Shown in pieces: positions 11,911-21,973 of a stretch of 64,000 nucleotides of DNA; position 1 is the stretch's first letter; every line of letters begins with the position of its first letter. The notes beneath the pieces were generated by a model. It was given only the letters and a program-made list of their open reading frames with translations. It was not told the origin of the DNA and did no database searches. This DNA comes from Polaromonas sp. GTDB lineage: Bacteria; Pseudomonadota; Gammaproteobacteria; Burkholderiales; Burkholderiaceae_C. The position numbers and the translations under genes are program-made. The stretch covers positions 1 to 64,000 of the forward strand of contig NZ_JAQSDN010000004.1 of NCBI RefSeq assembly GCF_029945925.1. Direction: 5' to 3'.

Positions 11911-12840
11911 TCAGCGCAGGTGCCCGCCGGTTGCTGACAGGTTTCCATCGAGCGTGGGACGCACGGCAGTCAGAAAATTACTCAGTGACTCAGGCAACAC
12001 CGCCCCTTTGCGCCAGGCAAGGCCGACCTCCAGGTGCGGCATCGGGTACGCCAGGGACCTTGCTTCAATTCGATCACCTTCCAGAGACCAGGGGCGGTAC
12101 AACATGTCCGGAAGCACCGAACACCCCGCACCAGTGGCCACCAGACTGCGCACCGCTTCCACAGAAGATGTGCGGATCAAGATGTTGGGGTCGGATCCCC
12201 CGGCGTTCCACAGCGCGGTAGCCGTGTCGCCCAACTCGTCTGCCTGCAACAGTATCAGTGGCTGCTCGGCGAGTTCCCTGGCTTCAATTTTTTCCTCGCT
12301 CGCCAAACGGTGGTTGACCGGACACCAAACGCGCCAGCCCGAGCGAAGAACAGTCTCGGTCTCGAGTGCACGGTAATTCTGCAGTTGTGACACAACGATC
12401 AAGGCCACGTCCAACTCACCATTGATCAGCAAATGCTCAAGATAGTCACGCCGATCTTCAGTGATTTGAACCTGGATCCGTGGAAATACCCGGCGAAACC
12501 GGTCCAGCAAAAACGGCAGGTAGTACCCCACCATCAGGCTGGTGACGCCGATGTTGAGGCTGCCGGTGACGGTATGGGGGCGCGAGGCCAGCGCGTCGCG
12601 CGCATTGCGCATGGCCACTTCAATCTGGTGGGCATGGCGCAAAAACTGGTGGCCCGCATGGGTCAAGGCCATGCCGCGGGCCCGGCGCTCAAACAACAAG
12701 GTACCCAAATCAGCCTCGATTTGGGCAATGGCCGCCGACACCACCGATTGCGACACACCCAACTCATGGATTGCCGCCGAGATGGAACCCGATTCCGCGA
12801 CCGCTATGAAATACCGAATGCTCTTAAAAGATGTACTCAT
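11911..12840 (-). CDS. LysR family transcriptional regulator
   Basis: MSTSFKSIRYFIAVAESGSISAAIHELGVSQSVVSAAIAQIEADLGTLLFERRARGMALTHAG: LysR HTH; divergent from the ABC operon. Confidence 0.95.
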   Translation of the reverse strand: MSTSFKSIRYFIAVAESGSISAAIHELGVSQSVVSAAIAQIEADLGTLLFERRARGMALTHAGHQFLRHAHQIEVAMRNARDALASRPHTVTGSLNIGVTSLMVGYYLPFLLDRFRRVFPRIQVQITEDRRDYLEHLLINGELDVALIVVSQLQNYRALETETVLRSGWRVWCPVNHRLASEEKIEARELAEQPLILLQADELGDTATALWNAGGSDPNILIRTSSVEAVRSLVATGAGCSVLPDMLYRPWSLEGDRIEARSLAYPMPHLEVGLAWRKGAVLPESLSNFLTAVRPTLDGNLSATGGHLR

Positions 12841-13072
12841 ATCGTTGTTTCGTCATTTCAGGCACCTTTTTGGCCCATTTAGCGGGTAAACCCGGCAATG
12901 CACCTTTTTGAAACCTAGGGTTAACCACTAAACCAATGCCATTTGGTGCAAGGTTTCTGTTTTTCCGATGGATTGTATTGCCATGCGCGTATGGATCAAG
13001 CCTATCGCTCTCCCTAAGATGCCAGCAGGCCCGCAAACGCTGGCCACAACAACCCACGTCAGGAGCCTCTTT

Positions 13073-14224
13073 ATGTCACAAGCCCGCGCATTACTCACCG
13101 GTTTGCTGGCGGTAGCCGCCGCCGCTTCCAGCTTCGCCAGTCCACCCTCGTCCATCGGCAAGGGTGAAGGGAAACTCAACATCATTGCCTGGGCGGGATA
13201 TATAGAGCGTGGAGCAACCGTCAAGGAATACGACTGGACCACCGAATTCGAGAAGACATCCGGCTGCAAAGTCAACGTCAAGACGGCGGCCACTTCGGAT
13301 GAAATGGTGTCTCTGATGAAAGCCGGTGGTTATGACCTGGTCACAGCCTCGGGCGATGCCAGCGGACGCCTGATCGCCTCCAAATTGGTGCAGGAAGTCA
13401 ACGTGGGCCTGGTTCCCAGCTACAAGAACGTGGACCCGCGCCTCCAAAACGCGTCCTGGCACACCATTGATGGAAAGCACTACGGCGTGCCCTACCAGTC
13501 GGGTCCCAACGTACTCATGTACAACACCGATGTGTTCAAAAAGGCACCCGATTCCTGGGGTGTCGTGTTTGAAGAACAAACCCTGCCCGATGGCAAGTCC
13601 AACAAAGGCCGCGTACAGGCCTTTGACGGAGCCATCTACATTGCCGATGCAGCGCTGTACCTCATGACAAAAAACCCGGCGCTGGGCATCAAGGATCCCT
13701 ATGAGCTGAATGAAAAACAATACGCTGCGGTGCTGGACCTGCTGCGGGCCCAGAAGAAACTGACGCACCGCTACTGGCACGATGCCACGGTGCAGATGAA
13801 TGACTTCAAAAACGAAGGCATCGTCGCTTCCGGCTCCTGGGGCTTCATGGTCAATTCACTGAAAGGCGAGAAAAAGCCGATTGCCTCGGTCATCCCCAAG
13901 GAAGGCGCCACGGGCTGGGCCGACACCACCATGCTGCACACCAACGCCAAGAACGTGAACTGCGCTTACAAGTGGATGGAGCATCAGCTCAGCGACAAGC
14001 TGCAGGCCCCCCTGGCCGAGTGGTTTGGCACTGTGCCGGTGACACCTGCGGCCTGCAAGGCCAAGGCCCCGGGTGGCAGCGACTTCTGCAAGATCAATGG
14101 CTTTGACGACCTGAACAAGATCAAGTTCTGGAAAACCCCGCAAGCCAAGTGCACCACCCAGGGCACCTGTGTTCCTTACGCCAAGTGGGCGATGGACTAC
14201 ATCGCCATCATGGGCGGCCGTTGA
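13073..14224 (+). CDS. ABC transporter substrate-binding protein (spermidine/putrescine type, YdcS/PotD-like)
   Basis: Signal peptide MSQARALLTGLLAVAAAASSFA; GEGKLNIIAWAGYIERG...FEKTSGCKVNVKTAATSDEMVSLMKAGGYDLVTASGD. Confidence 0.92.
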   Translation: MSQARALLTGLLAVAAAASSFASPPSSIGKGEGKLNIIAWAGYIERGATVKEYDWTTEFEKTSGCKVNVKTAATSDEMVSLMKAGGYDLVTASGDASGRLIASKLVQEVNVGLVPSYKNVDPRLQNASWHTIDGKHYGVPYQSGPNVLMYNTDVFKKAPDSWGVVFEEQTLPDGKSNKGRVQAFDGAIYIADAALYLMTKNPALGIKDPYELNEKQYAAVLDLLRAQKKLTHRYWHDATVQMNDFKNEGIVASGSWGFMVNSLKGEKKPIASVIPKEGATGWADTTMLHTNAKNVNCAYKWMEHQLSDKLQAPLAEWFGTVPVTPAACKAKAPGGSDFCKINGFDDLNKIKFWKTPQAKCTTQGTCVPYAKWAMDYIAIMGGR

Positions 14225-14246
14225 TCCGCAAAATCTGAAGGTGTGT

Positions 14247-15272
14247 ATGCCAGTCGCTATCGAGTTTCAACAGGTATCCCGGCACTACGGTGAAGTCAAA
14301 GCGCTGGACAGCGTGAGCTTCACCGTGGAAGAAGGCGAGTTTTTTTCCATGCTGGGGCCGTCGGGCTCGGGGAAAACCACCTCGCTGCGGCTGATGGCGG
14401 GCTTTGAGCAGCCCACCAGCGGCAGCCTGACCTTGATGGGCAAAGAGGCTTCTGGCACACCGCCTTATGAGCGCGATGTGAACACCGTCTTTCAGGATTA
14501 CGCCCTGTTTCCGCACATGAGTGTGCTGGACAACGTGGCCTACGGACTGATGGTCAGAAAAGTGGGCAAGGCCGAGCGCCATGCCAAGGCGCGCGATGCC
14601 TTGGCCATGGTCGCCTTGCCCAACCACGCCGAACGTACGCCGGCCCAACTCTCCGGCGGTCAGCGCCAACGTGTGGCCTTGGCCCGCGCACTGGTCAACC
14701 GGCCCCGTATTTTGCTGCTGGACGAACCTCTGGGCGCACTGGACATGAAGTTGCGCGAACAAATGCAGGTGGAGCTGAAAGTGCTGCACCGCAAACTGGG
14801 CATCACCTTTGTGTATGTCACGCACGACCAGGGCGAAGCCCTGTCCATGTCGGACCGCATTGCCGTTTTCAACCACGGCAGGATTGAACAAATAGCCTCG
14901 CCACGTGCGCTGTACCACCAGCCCCGCACCCGCTTTGTGGCGGACTTTGTGGGCAGCGCCAACGTGATCGACACCGATCTGGCCCACACCATCACCGGCA
15001 AGGCGCAGGCCTTTGCCGTGCGCCAGGAAAACATCACCGTGGTCGCGCCCGGCGGCAGCGCCAAAAAGGGCCTGCTGCAGGTCGAAGGCGAAGTGCTGGC
15101 CATCCAGTTCCTGGGGGCCAGCCAGCGCCTGGAAGTGCGGGTAGGTAACCAGACCCTGACCGCTATGCAGACTGAGAGCGAAGCCGCGTCCACCCTCGCA
15201 GCCCATACCCAGGCAGGCCAGCGCGTGGCCCTGAGCTGGTCGCAGCAGCACATGGTGATGCTGGACGCCTGA
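14247..15272 (+). CDS. ABC transporter ATP-binding protein (PotA/YdcT-like)
   Basis: Walker A GPSGSGKTTSLRL, signature LSGGQRQRVALARAL, Walker B ILLLDEPLGALD, C-terminal TOBE-like region. Confidence 0.96.
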   Translation: MPVAIEFQQVSRHYGEVKALDSVSFTVEEGEFFSMLGPSGSGKTTSLRLMAGFEQPTSGSLTLMGKEASGTPPYERDVNTVFQDYALFPHMSVLDNVAYGLMVRKVGKAERHAKARDALAMVALPNHAERTPAQLSGGQRQRVALARALVNRPRILLLDEPLGALDMKLREQMQVELKVLHRKLGITFVYVTHDQGEALSMSDRIAVFNHGRIEQIASPRALYHQPRTRFVADFVGSANVIDTDLAHTITGKAQAFAVRQENITVVAPGGSAKKGLLQVEGEVLAIQFLGASQRLEVRVGNQTLTAMQTESEAASTLAAHTQAGQRVALSWSQQHMVMLDA

Positions 15273-15282
15273 GGCCCCTGCC

Positions 15283-16185
15283 ATGCGCGCACTCTCCAAC
15301 TTTTTTTACCAGCGGCGCACACTCACGCTGCTGTTGATCCTGACCCCGCCCCTGTTGTGGTTTGGCGTGGTGTACGTGGGCTCGCTGCTCACCCTGCTGA
15401 GCCAGAGCGTCTTTACCTTTGACGACATGAGCATGTCGGTGGTGGCTGAATTCACCACGGCCAATTTCGCAGGCCTCCTGGTGCCCGCCAACCTGGACAT
15501 CGTTCTGCGCACGCTGGGCATGGCCATCGCGGTCACCCTGGGCACCGTCCTGATCGGTTTCCCCATGGCCTATTACATGGCCCACCATGCCAGCCCGGCA
15601 GAAAAAGGTTTTTTCTTTGTTGGCGTGATGCTGCCCATGTGGGCGAGCTACATCGTCAAGGCCTATGCCTGGACCGTGTTGCTGGCGCAAGGCGGCGTGA
15701 TTTACTGGGCGCTGGATGCGCTGGGTTGGCGCGGCGCACTACAGGCGGTGCTGCAACTCCCGGTGATTGGTGGCGACACCCTGGCGACCTCCAATCTGGG
15801 GCGTTTTCTGGTGTTCACCTACATCTGGCTGCCCTTCATGGTGCTGCCGATCCAGGCCGCCATCGAGCGCGTGCCGGCCAATTTGCTGCTGGCCTCGGGT
15901 GATTTGGGCGCCCGGCCGTTACAGACCTTTCGCCACGTGCTGTGGCCGCTCGCCTTCCCGGGGGTGGTGGCGGGCTCCATCTTCACCTTTTCGCTCACGC
16001 TGGGCGATTACATCATTCCGCAACTGGTGGGGCCGCCCGGCCTGTACATCGGCAACATGGTCTACACCATGCAAGGCACCATTGGCAACATTCCCATGGC
16101 CGCGGCGTTTACCTGCGTCCCCATCGTGTTGATCACCATTTACCTGGCGATGGCACGCCGACTGGGAGCATTCAATGCACTCTAA
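15283..16185 (+). CDS. ABC transporter permease (YdcU/PotB-like)
   Basis: Multi-TM protein with inner-membrane permease motif; lies between ATPase and second permease. Confidence 0.93.
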   Translation: MRALSNFFYQRRTLTLLLILTPPLLWFGVVYVGSLLTLLSQSVFTFDDMSMSVVAEFTTANFAGLLVPANLDIVLRTLGMAIAVTLGTVLIGFPMAYYMAHHASPAEKGFFFVGVMLPMWASYIVKAYAWTVLLAQGGVIYWALDALGWRGALQAVLQLPVIGGDTLATSNLGRFLVFTYIWLPFMVLPIQAAIERVPANLLLASGDLGARPLQTFRHVLWPLAFPGVVAGSIFTFSLTLGDYIIPQLVGPPGLYIGNMVYTMQGTIGNIPMAAAFTCVPIVLITIYLAMARRLGAFNAL

Positions 16186-16990
16186 CCCAAAGACCTGGCG
16201 TCGCCCCAGCCTGCTGCGGGTGGCCGCCTATGCGGGGCTGGCTTTTTTGCACCTGCCGCTGTTGTTCATCGCACTGTATGCCTTCAATAGCGATGACAGC
16301 GGCTACAGCTTCCCCATCCAGAGCCTGACGCTGCGCTGGTTTTACCGCGCGCTGGAGCGCACCGATATCCATGAGGCCATTGCCCTGTCACTCTCGGTCG
16401 CGGCCATGGCCACCGTGATTGCCATGGTGCTGGGCACGCTGACCGCCGCCGCCCTGAACCGCGACCGCTTCTTTGGCAAGGACGCCTTCACCACCATGCT
16501 GATCATGCCGATTGCCCTGCCCGGCATCGTGACCGGCATTGCGCTGTTGTCGGCGTTCAAGATGATGGAAGTGAACCCCGGCTACTGGACCATTGTGATT
16601 GGCCACGCCACCTTCTGCGTGGTCATCGTGCACAACAACGTGGTGGCCCGCCTGCGCCGCCTGCCCGATCGCCTGTGGGAAGCCTCCATGGACCTGGGGG
16701 CCGACACGCTCACCACGCTGCGCTACATCATCCTGCCGCAGCTCAGCACCGCGCTCCTGGCCGGCGGCATTCTGGCCTTTGCGCTGTCGGTGGACGAGTT
16801 GATCGTCACCACCTTTACCGCCGGAGCTGACCAAACCCTGCCCATCTGGCTCATGGGGCAACTGGGCCGCCCCCGCGAAGTCGCCATCACCAACGTGGTG
16901 GCGCTGGCCATCATGCTCATCACCATGCCGCTGATTCTGCTGGCCTGGCGCCTCACCCGCGACGGTGAAGCCAGCCCCAACGCCCGTTGA
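16175..16990 (+). CDS. ABC transporter permease (YdcV/PotC-like)
   Basis: [59 protein letters not shown]: polyamine permease EAA loop; overlaps the upstream permease by 11 bp. Confidence 0.94.
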   Translation: MHSNPKTWRRPSLLRVAAYAGLAFLHLPLLFIALYAFNSDDSGYSFPIQSLTLRWFYRALERTDIHEAIALSLSVAAMATVIAMVLGTLTAAALNRDRFFGKDAFTTMLIMPIALPGIVTGIALLSAFKMMEVNPGYWTIVIGHATFCVVIVHNNVVARLRRLPDRLWEASMDLGADTLTTLRYIILPQLSTALLAGGILAFALSVDELIVTTFTAGADQTLPIWLMGQLGRPREVAITNVVALAIMLITMPLILLAWRLTRDGEASPNAR

Positions 16991-17042
16991 TTGCCCGCTG
17001 AACCAAGCATCCCATTACCCTCAATCCTCTGGACTCTCCACC

Positions 17043-18488
17043 ATGGCTGCAACACGATTTCCCACCCGACTCCTGATCAACGGCACCAGTGTCACCGGCG
17101 AAGGCCGGGCCGAAAGCGTGCTCAACCCGTCCACCGGCGAAGTGCTGTGCGAAGTGCGCGAAGCCAGCGCGGACCAGTTGCGCCAGGCCGTGGACGCCGC
17201 CCACGCCGCCTTTCCTGACTGGGCCGCACTCACCCCCAAGGACCGCAGCGCCTACCTACTGAAAATTGCCGATGCCGTGGAGGCCCACGGTGACGAGTTC
17301 GCCATGCTGGAGTCCCTGAACTGCGGCAAACCCCTGAGCGCCGCCCGCAACGACGAGATTCCGGCCATTGCCGATGTGTACCGGTTTTTTGCAGGCGCCA
17401 TCCGCAACATGTCCGGCAGCCTGGGAGGCGAATACCTGGCGGGCCACACCAGCATGATCCGGCGCGACCCGCTGGGCGTGGTGGCGTCCATTGCACCGTG
17501 GAACTACCCGTTGATGATGGCGGCCTGGAAGCTGGGCCCGGCCATCGCGATGGGTAACACCGTGGTACTGAAGCCCTCGGAGATGACACCGCTCACCACT
17601 CTGCGCTTTGGCGAGTTGCTCTCCGACATCCTGCCACCGGGGGTGGTCAACATCGTGTGCGGCCGGGGCGACACGGTGGGCGCGCCGCTGATCCGCGACC
17701 CGCGCATCCGCATGGCCTCGCTCACCGGTGATGTCTCCACGGGTAGCAAAATCATGGAATCCGCCGCACGTGGCATCAAACGCACCCATCTGGAACTGGG
17801 CGGCAAGGCACCGGTCATCGTGCTGGACGATGCGGACATTGCCAGCGTGGTCGAAGGTCTGCGTACCTTTGGCTACTACAACGCCGGTCAGGACTGCACC
17901 GCCGCCTGCCGTGTCTACGCCAGCGACAAGATTTATGAGCGTCTGGTGGCCGACCTCAGCAGCGCGGTGTCCGGCATCCAGTTGGGCCTGCAACAGGAAC
18001 CCGGCGTCGAGATGGGGCCACTCATCTCGGCCCGCCAGCGCGACCGCGTGGCCAGCTTTGTGGACCGCGCCAGCCAACTGCCCCATGTGGAGATCACCGC
18101 CGGTGGCAGCGCCTGGGGCACCAAAGGCTTTTTCTACAAGCCCACAGTCGTGGCCGGTGCCTTGCAGGACGACGAAATTGTGCGCAGTGAGGTGTTTGGC
18201 CCGGTGGTGTCCATCACGCGCGTCAAGGACGCGGAGCAGGCTGTGGCCTGGGCCAATGATTCGGAATACGGCCTGGCCAGTTCGGTGTGGACCAGCGACG
18301 TGGGTCGCGCCATGAACATTGCCTCACGCCTGCAGTACGGCTGCACCTGGGTCAACACCCACTTCATGCTGGTGTCGGAAATGCCGCACGGCGGCATGAA
18401 ACATTCCGGCTACGGCAAGGACATGTCGGTGTATGCGCTGGAAGACTACAGCTGCGTGCGCCATGTCATGGTCAAACACAACGCATAA
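17043..18488 (+). CDS. patD: Aldehyde dehydrogenase, probable gamma-aminobutyraldehyde dehydrogenase (PatD/YdcW-like)
   Basis: ALDH motifs [16 protein letters not shown] and [12 protein letters not shown]; the Gln-Asp-Cys motif and context beside a polyamine ABC transporter and gabTD fit aminobutyraldehyde DH. Confidence 0.85.
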   Translation: MAATRFPTRLLINGTSVTGEGRAESVLNPSTGEVLCEVREASADQLRQAVDAAHAAFPDWAALTPKDRSAYLLKIADAVEAHGDEFAMLESLNCGKPLSAARNDEIPAIADVYRFFAGAIRNMSGSLGGEYLAGHTSMIRRDPLGVVASIAPWNYPLMMAAWKLGPAIAMGNTVVLKPSEMTPLTTLRFGELLSDILPPGVVNIVCGRGDTVGAPLIRDPRIRMASLTGDVSTGSKIMESAARGIKRTHLELGGKAPVIVLDDADIASVVEGLRTFGYYNAGQDCTAACRVYASDKIYERLVADLSSAVSGIQLGLQQEPGVEMGPLISARQRDRVASFVDRASQLPHVEITAGGSAWGTKGFFYKPTVVAGALQDDEIVRSEVFGPVVSITRVKDAEQAVAWANDSEYGLASSVWTSDVGRAMNIASRLQYGCTWVNTHFMLVSEMPHGGMKHSGYGKDMSVYALEDYSCVRHVMVKHNA

Positions 18489-18536
18489 CGCATAACCCAG
18501 GCACAGAGAGACAACTCCTCAAGTGAAAAGCACACG

Positions 18537-19841
18537 ATGACCATTGCCAGCACCCCAACCAACGCCGCCCTCATGGCCCGCCGTAGAACCGCAGTACCAC
18601 GGGGCGTGGGCCAGAGCCACGAAGTTTTTATCGCACGCGGCGAAAACGCCGAGGTGTGGGACGTGGAAGGCCGACGCTACATCGACTTTGCGGGGGGCAT
18701 TGCAGTGCTCAATACGGGGCACTGTCACCCTGAAATTATTGCCGCTGTAAAGGCGCAACTCGACAACTACACTCACACCTGCTTCCAGGTGGTAGCGTAT
18801 GAGCCCTATGTAGAGTTGGCAGAACGAATCAATGCACTGGCACCTGGCAACTTTGACAAGAAGACCCTGTTGCTGAGCTCAGGGTCAGAAGCGGTGGAAA
18901 ATGCCATCAAAATCGCGCGCGCCTACACCCAGCGCTCCGGCGTCATCGCGTTTACCAGCGGCTACCACGGGCGCACCCTGCTCACCCTGGGCCTGACCGG
19001 CAAAGTAGCGCCTTACAAAACCGGCTTTGGCCCGTTCCCCGCAGAAATATTCCATGCCCAGTTTCCCAATGCGCTGCATGGCGTCAGCGTGGACGAAGCC
19101 ATCGCATCCGTAGAGAGCATCTTCAAAAATGACATTGAGGCCAACCGGGTGGCCGCCATCATTGTGGAACCGGTGCAGGGCGAAGGCGGTTTCAATGTGG
19201 CCTCGCCGGAATTTCTGCAACGCCTGCGCGCACTTTGCGATCAGCATGGTATTTTGATGATTGCCGATGAAATACAAACCGGTGCCGGCCGCACCGGCAC
19301 CTGGTTTGCCATGGAGCAAAGCGGTGTTGCACCCGACATGATCACCATGGCCAAGTCCATGGCAGGCGGCTTCCCCATCTCGGCGGTGGTGGGCCGTGCC
19401 GAAGTCATGGACGCGCCAGCCCCCGGTGGCTTGGGCGGTACGTATGCTGGCAGCCCCCTGGGTTGCGCCGCCGCACTGGCCGTGCTCAAGGTATTTGAAA
19501 AAGAAAACCTGCTGGAGCGCAGCAAGACCCTGGGCGCACGCTTGACCACACGCCTGCAAGCACTGGCAGCCCAAAACCCCTGCATCGCCGATGTGCGCGG
19601 CATGGGCGCCATGGTCGCGATTGAGTTGTGCAAGAACGGCGACGTGCGCCACCCCGATGCCGATCTAACCAAACGCCTGTGCGCAGAGGCCACGCGCCGC
19701 GGGCTGATTTTGCTGTCCTGCGGAACCTACGGCAATGTCGTGCGGATTCTGGTGCCCTTGACCGCGAGCGATGCAGTGGTGGATGAAGGCCTCCAGATGC
19801 TGGAAGCCGCTTTGGCGACTTGCCTGGCCCTGCAACGATAA
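18537..19841 (+). CDS. gabT: 4-aminobutyrate aminotransferase
   Basis: Class III PLP aminotransferase: FAGGIAVLNTGHCHPEI, SGSEAVENAIKIARAYT, LMIADEIQTGAGRTGTWFAMEQSGVAPDMITMAKSMAGGFPISAVVGRAEVMD. Confidence 0.94.
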   Translation: MTIASTPTNAALMARRRTAVPRGVGQSHEVFIARGENAEVWDVEGRRYIDFAGGIAVLNTGHCHPEIIAAVKAQLDNYTHTCFQVVAYEPYVELAERINALAPGNFDKKTLLLSSGSEAVENAIKIARAYTQRSGVIAFTSGYHGRTLLTLGLTGKVAPYKTGFGPFPAEIFHAQFPNALHGVSVDEAIASVESIFKNDIEANRVAAIIVEPVQGEGGFNVASPEFLQRLRALCDQHGILMIADEIQTGAGRTGTWFAMEQSGVAPDMITMAKSMAGGFPISAVVGRAEVMDAPAPGGLGGTYAGSPLGCAAALAVLKVFEKENLLERSKTLGARLTTRLQALAAQNPCIADVRGMGAMVAIELCKNGDVRHPDADLTKRLCAEATRRGLILLSCGTYGNVVRILVPLTASDAVVDEGLQMLEAALATCLALQR

Positions 19842-19880
19842 TGGCCAACACAGACTTCCCACAACTTTTCATCTGCCACC

Positions 19881-21374
19881 ATGAACTCAATCACAGCCAC
19901 AGCCACAGCCGCACCCCTGTCCCTCCTGAAAGACCCCAGCCTGCTCAAGACCGACGCCCTGATCAACGGCCAGTGGGTCAAGGGCAGTTCGCGTTTTGAC
20001 GTGAATGACCCCTCCACCGGCCTCAAACTCGCTGACGTGGCCAACCTCGGCGCCCAGGACGCGGAAGCCGCGATCGCCGCCGCCAACGCCGCCTGGCCCG
20101 CCTGGCGCAGCAAGACCGGCAAGGAGCGCCACGCCATCCTGCTCAAGTGGTACCAGCTCCTGATGGCCAATGTCGAAGACCTGGGCCGCATCATGACCGC
20201 CGAGCAGGGCAAGCCTTTTGCGGAAGCCAAGGGTGAAGTGGCCTATGGAGCGAGTTTTGTCGAGTGGTTTGCCGAAGAGGCCAAACGTGTCAACGGCGAA
20301 ACCCTGCCCCAGTTCGACAACAACCGCCGCCTGATGGTCTTGAAGCAACCCATCGGTGTCTGTGCGGCCATCACGCCGTGGAACTTCCCGCTGGCCATGA
20401 TCACCCGCAAGGTCGCGCCAGCCCTGGCCGCCGGCTGCCCCGTGGTCATCAAGCCAGCCGAACTGACCCCGCTGACGGCCCTGGCCGCGGCCGAACTGGC
20501 AGTGCGCGCCGGCATCCCGGCCGGCGTGCTCAATGTGCTCACTGCCGACAGCGACAACTCCATCGCCGCCGGCAAGGTGTTCTGCGCAAGCGACGTGGTG
20601 CGCCACATCAGCTTTACCGGCTCCACCGAAGTCGGCCGCATCCTGATGGCGCAGAGCGCGCCCTCGATCAAGAAGCTCGCGCTGGAGCTGGGCGGCAACG
20701 CGCCCTTCATCGTGTTCGACGATGCCGACGTGGACTCGGCCGTCGATGGCGCCATGGCCAGCAAGTACCGCAACGCCGGCCAGACCTGCGTCTGCGCCAA
20801 CCGCCTCTATGTGCAGGACGGCGTGTACGACCAGTTCGTCGAGAAATTCGCCGCCAAGGTCAAGCTGCTCAAGGTCGGCAACGGCTTCGAGGAAGGCGTG
20901 GTCCAGGGTCCGCTGATCGAGGACGCGGCCGTGGAGAAAGTGCAGCGCCATGTGGACGACGCCATTGCCAAGGGTGGCAAGCTGATGGCCGGCGGCAAAA
21001 AGCTCAGCGGCCAGTTTTTCGAGCCCACCGTGATTTCGGAAGCGACCGGCGACATGCTTTGCGCCAAGGAAGAAACCTTTGGCCCGTTTGCGCCGGTGTT
21101 CCGCTTCAAACACGAGCAGGAAGCCATTGATGCGGCCAACAACACCGAGTTCGGCCTGGCCAGCTACTTCTACAGCCGCGACATCGGCCGCATTTACCGG
21201 GTCGCCGAGGCGCTCGAATACGGCATGGTCGGCATCAACGCCGGCGTGATCGCCACCGAACACGTGCCTTTCGGCGGCGTCAAGCAGTCAGGCCTGGGCC
21301 GCGAAGGCTCCAGCCACGGCATGGAAGAGTACCTGGAAATGAAATACCTGTGCCTGGGAGACATCCTCAAATGA
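19881..21374 (+). CDS. gabD: NAD(P)-dependent succinate-semialdehyde dehydrogenase
   Basis: FVEWFAEEAKRVNGETLPQFDNNRRLMVLKQPIGVCAAITPWNFPLAMITRKVAPALAAGC: typical GabD signature; NAGQTCVCANR catalytic Cys. Confidence 0.95.
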   Translation: MNSITATATAAPLSLLKDPSLLKTDALINGQWVKGSSRFDVNDPSTGLKLADVANLGAQDAEAAIAAANAAWPAWRSKTGKERHAILLKWYQLLMANVEDLGRIMTAEQGKPFAEAKGEVAYGASFVEWFAEEAKRVNGETLPQFDNNRRLMVLKQPIGVCAAITPWNFPLAMITRKVAPALAAGCPVVIKPAELTPLTALAAAELAVRAGIPAGVLNVLTADSDNSIAAGKVFCASDVVRHISFTGSTEVGRILMAQSAPSIKKLALELGGNAPFIVFDDADVDSAVDGAMASKYRNAGQTCVCANRLYVQDGVYDQFVEKFAAKVKLLKVGNGFEEGVVQGPLIEDAAVEKVQRHVDDAIAKGGKLMAGGKKLSGQFFEPTVISEATGDMLCAKEETFGPFAPVFRFKHEQEAIDAANNTEFGLASYFYSRDIGRIYRVAEALEYGMVGINAGVIATEHVPFGGVKQSGLGREGSSHGMEEYLEMKYLCLGDILK

Positions 21375-21811
21375 ACCGCCGGCTTTTTATCCATGCCGGT
21401 GCCGCCGTCGCAGGCGCTACATTTTTAGTAGCTGGCGGCGCCCAGGGGACGGGGGCTACAGGCCAAAAACGTCACAAAATGGTGATCCAGGTCAGCGACA
21501 ATGACCCGGCCAAATGGAACCTGGCGCTGAACAACGCCAAAAACCTGCAGGACGACGTGGGCGCCGCCAATGTGGACATCGAAATGGTGGTCTACGGCCC
21601 GGGGATCAACATGCTCAAGCTCGAATCCTCCGTCGGCTCGCGCGTCGCTGACGCCATGAAGGCCAACGTCAAAGTAGTGGCCTGCGAAAACACCCTGCGC
21701 GCGCAGAAGCTGAGCCGGGAAGACATGCTGCCCGCTATCAGTTATGTGCCGGCCGGCGTGACTGAAATCATGAAAAAGCAGGGCGAAGGCTGGGCTTATT
21801 TGCGGCCCTGA
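21371..21811 (+). CDS. DsrE-like small protein with N-terminal signal-like segment
   Basis: MNRRLFIHAGAAVAGATFLVAGG...MVIQVSDNDPAKWNLALNNAKNLQDDVGAANVDIEMVVYGPGINML...VVACENTLRAQKLSREDMLPAISYVPAGVTEIMKKQGEGWAYLRP; start overlaps gabD stop (ATGA). Confidence 0.85.
   Translation: MNRRLFIHAGAAVAGATFLVAGGAQGTGATGQKRHKMVIQVSDNDPAKWNLALNNAKNLQDDVGAANVDIEMVVYGPGINMLKLESSVGSRVADAMKANVKVVACENTLRAQKLSREDMLPAISYVPAGVTEIMKKQGEGWAYLRP
21417..21481 (+). repeat. Dispersed repeat, family A, copy lying inside the DsrE-like CDS
   Basis: gctacatttttagtagctggcggcgcccaggggacgggggctacaggccaaaaacgtcacaaaat, compare 44095 copy gctatcatattaatagctgcccgcgctttctgtcattgggctggaggccaaaaacacttcaaaac. Confidence 0.65.
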
Positions 21812-21864
21812 GCGTTTTTCGCCGTCAGTTCACTTTTATAATCGGCTGAGCTTCCAGCCTGAAT

Positions 21865-21938
21865 GCGGGTGTAGTTCAATGGTAGAACTTTTGCTTCCCA
21901 AGCAAATAGCGTGGGTTCGATTCCCATCACCCGCTCCA
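21865..21938 (+). tRNA. tRNA-Gly (anticodon CCC), encoded CCA
   Basis: gcgggtgtagttcaatggtagaacttttgcttcccaagcaaatagcgtgggttcgattcccatcacccgctcca: cloverleaf with acceptor gcgggtg/caccgc-type pairing, anticodon loop ttcccaa. Confidence 0.95.
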
Positions 21939-21973
21939 CATCTCTCCGTGCCCGGCCCCTGCCGGCACACACC

